Below are positions 61,883 through 64,000 of a DNA stretch of 64,000 nucleotides, piece by piece. Numbering within the stretch: the stretch's first letter is position 1; each line of letters opens with the position of its first letter. Below the pieces are notes generated by a model. The model was given only the letters and a program-made list of their open reading frames with translations. It did no database searches and had not been told where the DNA came from. The stretch is from assembly GCA_016235555.1 (NCBI GenBank), contig JACRKC010000082.1, positions 1 to 64,000 of the forward strand, in the 5' to 3' direction. Source of the DNA: Verrucomicrobiota bacterium (GTDB lineage Bacteria > Verrucomicrobiota > Verrucomicrobiia > Opitutales > Opitutaceae). Made by a program: the position numbers and the translations under genes.

Positions 61883-62323
61883 GTGAGCACCACGACCACC
61901 CACTCGTCCCCTCCCCCGGCCATCCTCGTCGTTGAAGACGACCTGGCCGTGCGCGAAACCACCACGGATTTGCTCAGCCTGACCGGCGCCGAAGTGCATG
62001 CCGCCTCAAGCGGTCGCGAGGCGTTTGCACTGCTGACCCGGGCCGCTCCGCCCAGGATCGACCTCGTGATCACCGACCTCTCGATGCCGGACGGCGACGG
62101 CCACTGGCTGTTGGCCCAGATCCGGGGTTCGCCCTCGATCAGCCACCTCAAGGTCTTGATCATGTCGGCGCACGCGCAGACCGAAAACATCGAGGCCGGC
62201 CACAAGGCCGGCGCCGATGGCTATCTGGTCAAACCCTACGCGCCCGCGCGGTTTCTGGAAATAGTGGAGCAGCACCTCGCCAACGCCGCCGCGGCACGTG
62301 GCGTCCACACACCCCGATCCTGA
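61883..62323 (+). CDS. Single-domain response regulator
   Basis: About 146 residues from a GTG at 61883 (TTG at 61862 possible). Receiver fold only: ILVVEDDLAVRETTTDLLSL, phospho-acceptor Asp in LVITDLSMPDGDG, MSAHAQ and Lys in GYLVKPYAPARF. No output domain. It precedes a sensor kinase gene by 27 bp and is probably its partner or a phosphorelay receiver. Confidence 0.88.
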   Translation: MSTTTTHSSPPPAILVVEDDLAVRETTTDLLSLTGAEVHAASSGREAFALLTRAAPPRIDLVITDLSMPDGDGHWLLAQIRGSPSISHLKVLIMSAHAQTENIEAGHKAGADGYLVKPYAPARFLEIVEQHLANAAAARGVHTPRS

Positions 62324-62350
62324 GCCGGCGGACGCGATCGACGAACACCG

Positions 62351-64000
62351 GTGAACACCGCAACACCAGCCAGCGGCACCAGGCCGCGGGCCTCGTGGCA
62401 GACCGTGGGCGAAGTCGGGCTGTGCGGTTTGCTGGCGGGATTGGCCGACTGGTTCGCCCCGACTATTTTCACCGGCCATACCCTCGTGCTGGGTATCGTG
62501 TTCTACTGGATCGCCCGCCGCCGGATCGGCCCGCACGCCGCGCTGCTGCCCCTCCTCGTCAATCTCGCGGTGCTCTGGTTCAAGTGGTCGCAGCCCTATT
62601 CGGCGTCGCTGATGATCCTCGAAGGGCTCTGGGTGGCCTGGCGCTGGGAAAAAGGACGGAACCCCCTCATCGCGGATGTGGAATACTGGCTGCTCTTCGG
62701 CACCCCGATGTCGTGGTTCCTTTACCGCTTCGTTTACGTCATCCCCAGTCCGTCGTTTGAAGAAGCTCTCGTGGTGCAAGTGGTGAACGGCCTCGTGGCC
62801 ATCTGGGTGGCCGTCGTCGTCGTCGGGCTGCTGCCCACCACGGCGTCCGCCATCCACCTGGAAGCGCCGCAGAGCTTCCGCCGGTTCCTGGTGCATCGGC
62901 TGGCCACGTTCGGTGTCTTCCCGGTGCTCATCGCCGGCATGCTGGTGGTCCGCCAGACGGAGAAATCCGCCATCGCCGATGCCAAGGAGCGCCTCGCCGC
63001 CAATGCCGGCCAGATCGCCGGCGCCCTGAGCCGGGTGCTCGCCGCGGACCTGGATTCGGTTCGTGCGGTCGCCCAGCGCGTCGCCCAGCCAAAGGAGTTT
63101 GGCGACCCAAGCCACCTGCAGGAAGTGCTTGGCCTGGCCCTGGCATCGGGCGGCAGATTCGCCACCATGCTCGCCGCCGATGCCAGCGGAACCGTGGTCG
63201 CCCGGGCCGCGAGCGCCCGGTTCCAAAATGCGCTGCCCGCCACTGCACGAAGGTCCGTGGCCGACCGCGACTATTTCTCGGTGCCCATCTCCAGCGGCCA
63301 CGCCTATCTTTCCGGCCCCTTCCGCGGCCGCGGGTATTCCTCGGAGCTGTTGGTCGCCGCCAGCGCGCCCGTCGTCGCGCCGGCCGGACGGCGTATCGGC
63401 GTCATCGAGGGCTCCATCCTGACCTCCACGCTGACGGAGTTCCTGCGGACCAACACCCCGGGGCCGCGCTGGCGCGCCTTGCTCGTCGATCGAAGCCTGC
63501 TGGTCGTCGCCTCCCACGGGTTTGAGCTGACTCCGTTGCAGACCCTCAAAGGCACCCCGTTGCGCGCACTGGTGGAACGACCGAATCCCACGCCCTCGCG
63601 CTTCACGGACTACGTCGGCGCGGACCGCGTCAGCCTGTTCTCGATCACGGTGCCCGTGCCCGACACGAACTGGTCGCTCACCCTGCAGCGGCCGTGGGGG
63701 GACGTGACGACCTCGGTCATGCGAGCCTACGCAACCCTGCTCGGCATCGCCGCACTGGCCGGGATGGCCGCTGTGATCTTCACCACGTGGTCCATCCGCG
63801 ACATGCTCAATGCGTGGAGCCGCTTGTTGAGTTTCGCCCGCGATCCTCTTTCCCGGGTCGGCGACCTCAACCGGTTCAACCACCTCCAGCTGCCGGTCGA
63901 GTTCCAGGAGCTGAAGCTCAACCTCGTGGCCATGGCGGAACGGCTCGCGTCCGAGAAACAGCAACGCGAAGCCCTGCTGGCCGAACTCGAATCACGGGTG
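62351..64000 (+). CDS. Membrane sensor kinase, 5' part
   Basis: Open to the window edge: 550 codons from a GTG at 62351. The first 210 residues hold about eight hydrophobic spans (GEVGLCGLLAGLADWFAPTI, HTLVLGIVFYWIARRRIG), resembling a MASE1-like domain. A periplasmic Cache-like domain follows (about 220-440: TMLAADASGTVVARAA, RSVADRDYFSVPISSGHAYL), then another span (LLGIAALAGMAAVIFTTWSI) and a helical linker beginning LASEKQQREALLAELESRV. HisKA/HATPase should follow outside the window (inference, supported by the adjacent receiver gene). Confidence 0.75.
   Translation, partial: MNTATPASGTRPRASWQTVGEVGLCGLLAGLADWFAPTIFTGHTLVLGIVFYWIARRRIGPHAALLPLLVNLAVLWFKWSQPYSASLMILEGLWVAWRWEKGRNPLIADVEYWLLFGTPMSWFLYRFVYVIPSPSFEEALVVQVVNGLVAIWVAVVVVGLLPTTASAIHLEAPQSFRRFLVHRLATFGVFPVLIAGMLVVRQTEKSAIADAKERLAANAGQIAGALSRVLAADLDSVRAVAQRVAQPKEFGDPSHLQEVLGLALASGGRFATMLAADASGTVVARAASARFQNALPATARRSVADRDYFSVPISSGHAYLSGPFRGRGYSSELLVAASAPVVAPAGRRIGVIEGSILTSTLTEFLRTNTPGPRWRALLVDRSLLVVASHGFELTPLQTLKGTPLRALVERPNPTPSRFTDYVGADRVSLFSITVPVPDTNWSLTLQRPWGDVTTSVMRAYATLLGIAALAGMAAVIFTTWSIRDMLNAWSRLLSFARDPLSRVGDLNRFNHLQLPVEFQELKLNLVAMAERLASEKQQREALLAELESRV

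Overview
This is a GC-rich, densely coded bacterial chromosome segment, most probably from Verrucomicrobiota, family Opitutaceae. That placement is an inference from gene families: autotransporter-associated beta-strand repeat protein, a TonB-dependent receptor with a VLSPFQV-type start next to a LacI regulator, a Planctomycete/Verrucomicrobium-type dehydrogenase with HEAT repeats and a CxxCH heme site, GxGYxYP and DUF2911 proteins, bacillithiol genes, and many GH78/GH97/GH127-type glycan hydrolases. No rRNA, tRNA or CRISPR array was seen.

Layout. 1-5.3 kb: 5' end of a surface beta-strand repeat protein, an orphan LuxR-type HTH protein, a two-component system and a LuxR regulator. 5.6-10.5 kb: exported proteins (unknown toroid-like protein, Asp-box propeller, exported Rid protein, Tat-exported PLP enzyme). 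10.8-22.4 kb: glycan-use locus (PmoA-like protein, GH78, sugar epimerase-like TIM barrel, LacI regulator, TonB receptor, small exported proteins, GxGYxYP protein). 22.4-24.5 kb: gene graveyard with a nonsense-broken toxin, an AAA_14/DUF4143 ATPase cut by a small transposable element, and a restriction-modification remnant. 24.5-39.8 kb: heme dehydrogenase, paired M16 peptidases, bacillithiol genes (bshA, bshB1, a compact bshC-like gene), a symporter with a 55-residue membrane partner, a large PIG-L protein and two DUF2911 proteins. 40-49 kb: second glycan locus (alpha/beta-hydrolase-like protein, GH127, nucleoside hydrolase, GH97, symporter). 49.5-57.4 kb: lipid A L-Ara4N-type genes (arnT-, arnB-, arnC-like and a free-standing ArnA-type formyltransferase) enclosing a duplicated pseudopilin plus membrane-partner module. 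57.7-64 kb: holA, a methyltransferase, purB, a response regulator and the start of a sensor kinase.

The most striking signal is repeat DNA. Three copies of a 141-194 bp element have terminal inverted repeats and a perfect 9-bp target-site duplication each, so they are non-autonomous transposable elements; two lie in broken genes and all carry a REP-like hairpin pair inside. Independently, about eleven families of paired hairpins, mostly bounded by GTAG...CTAC, fill the intergenic DNA and also lie in frame inside genes or supply start and stop codons. No transposase for either is in the window. The second candidate for an undescribed system is the duplicated pseudopilin/membrane-protein module.
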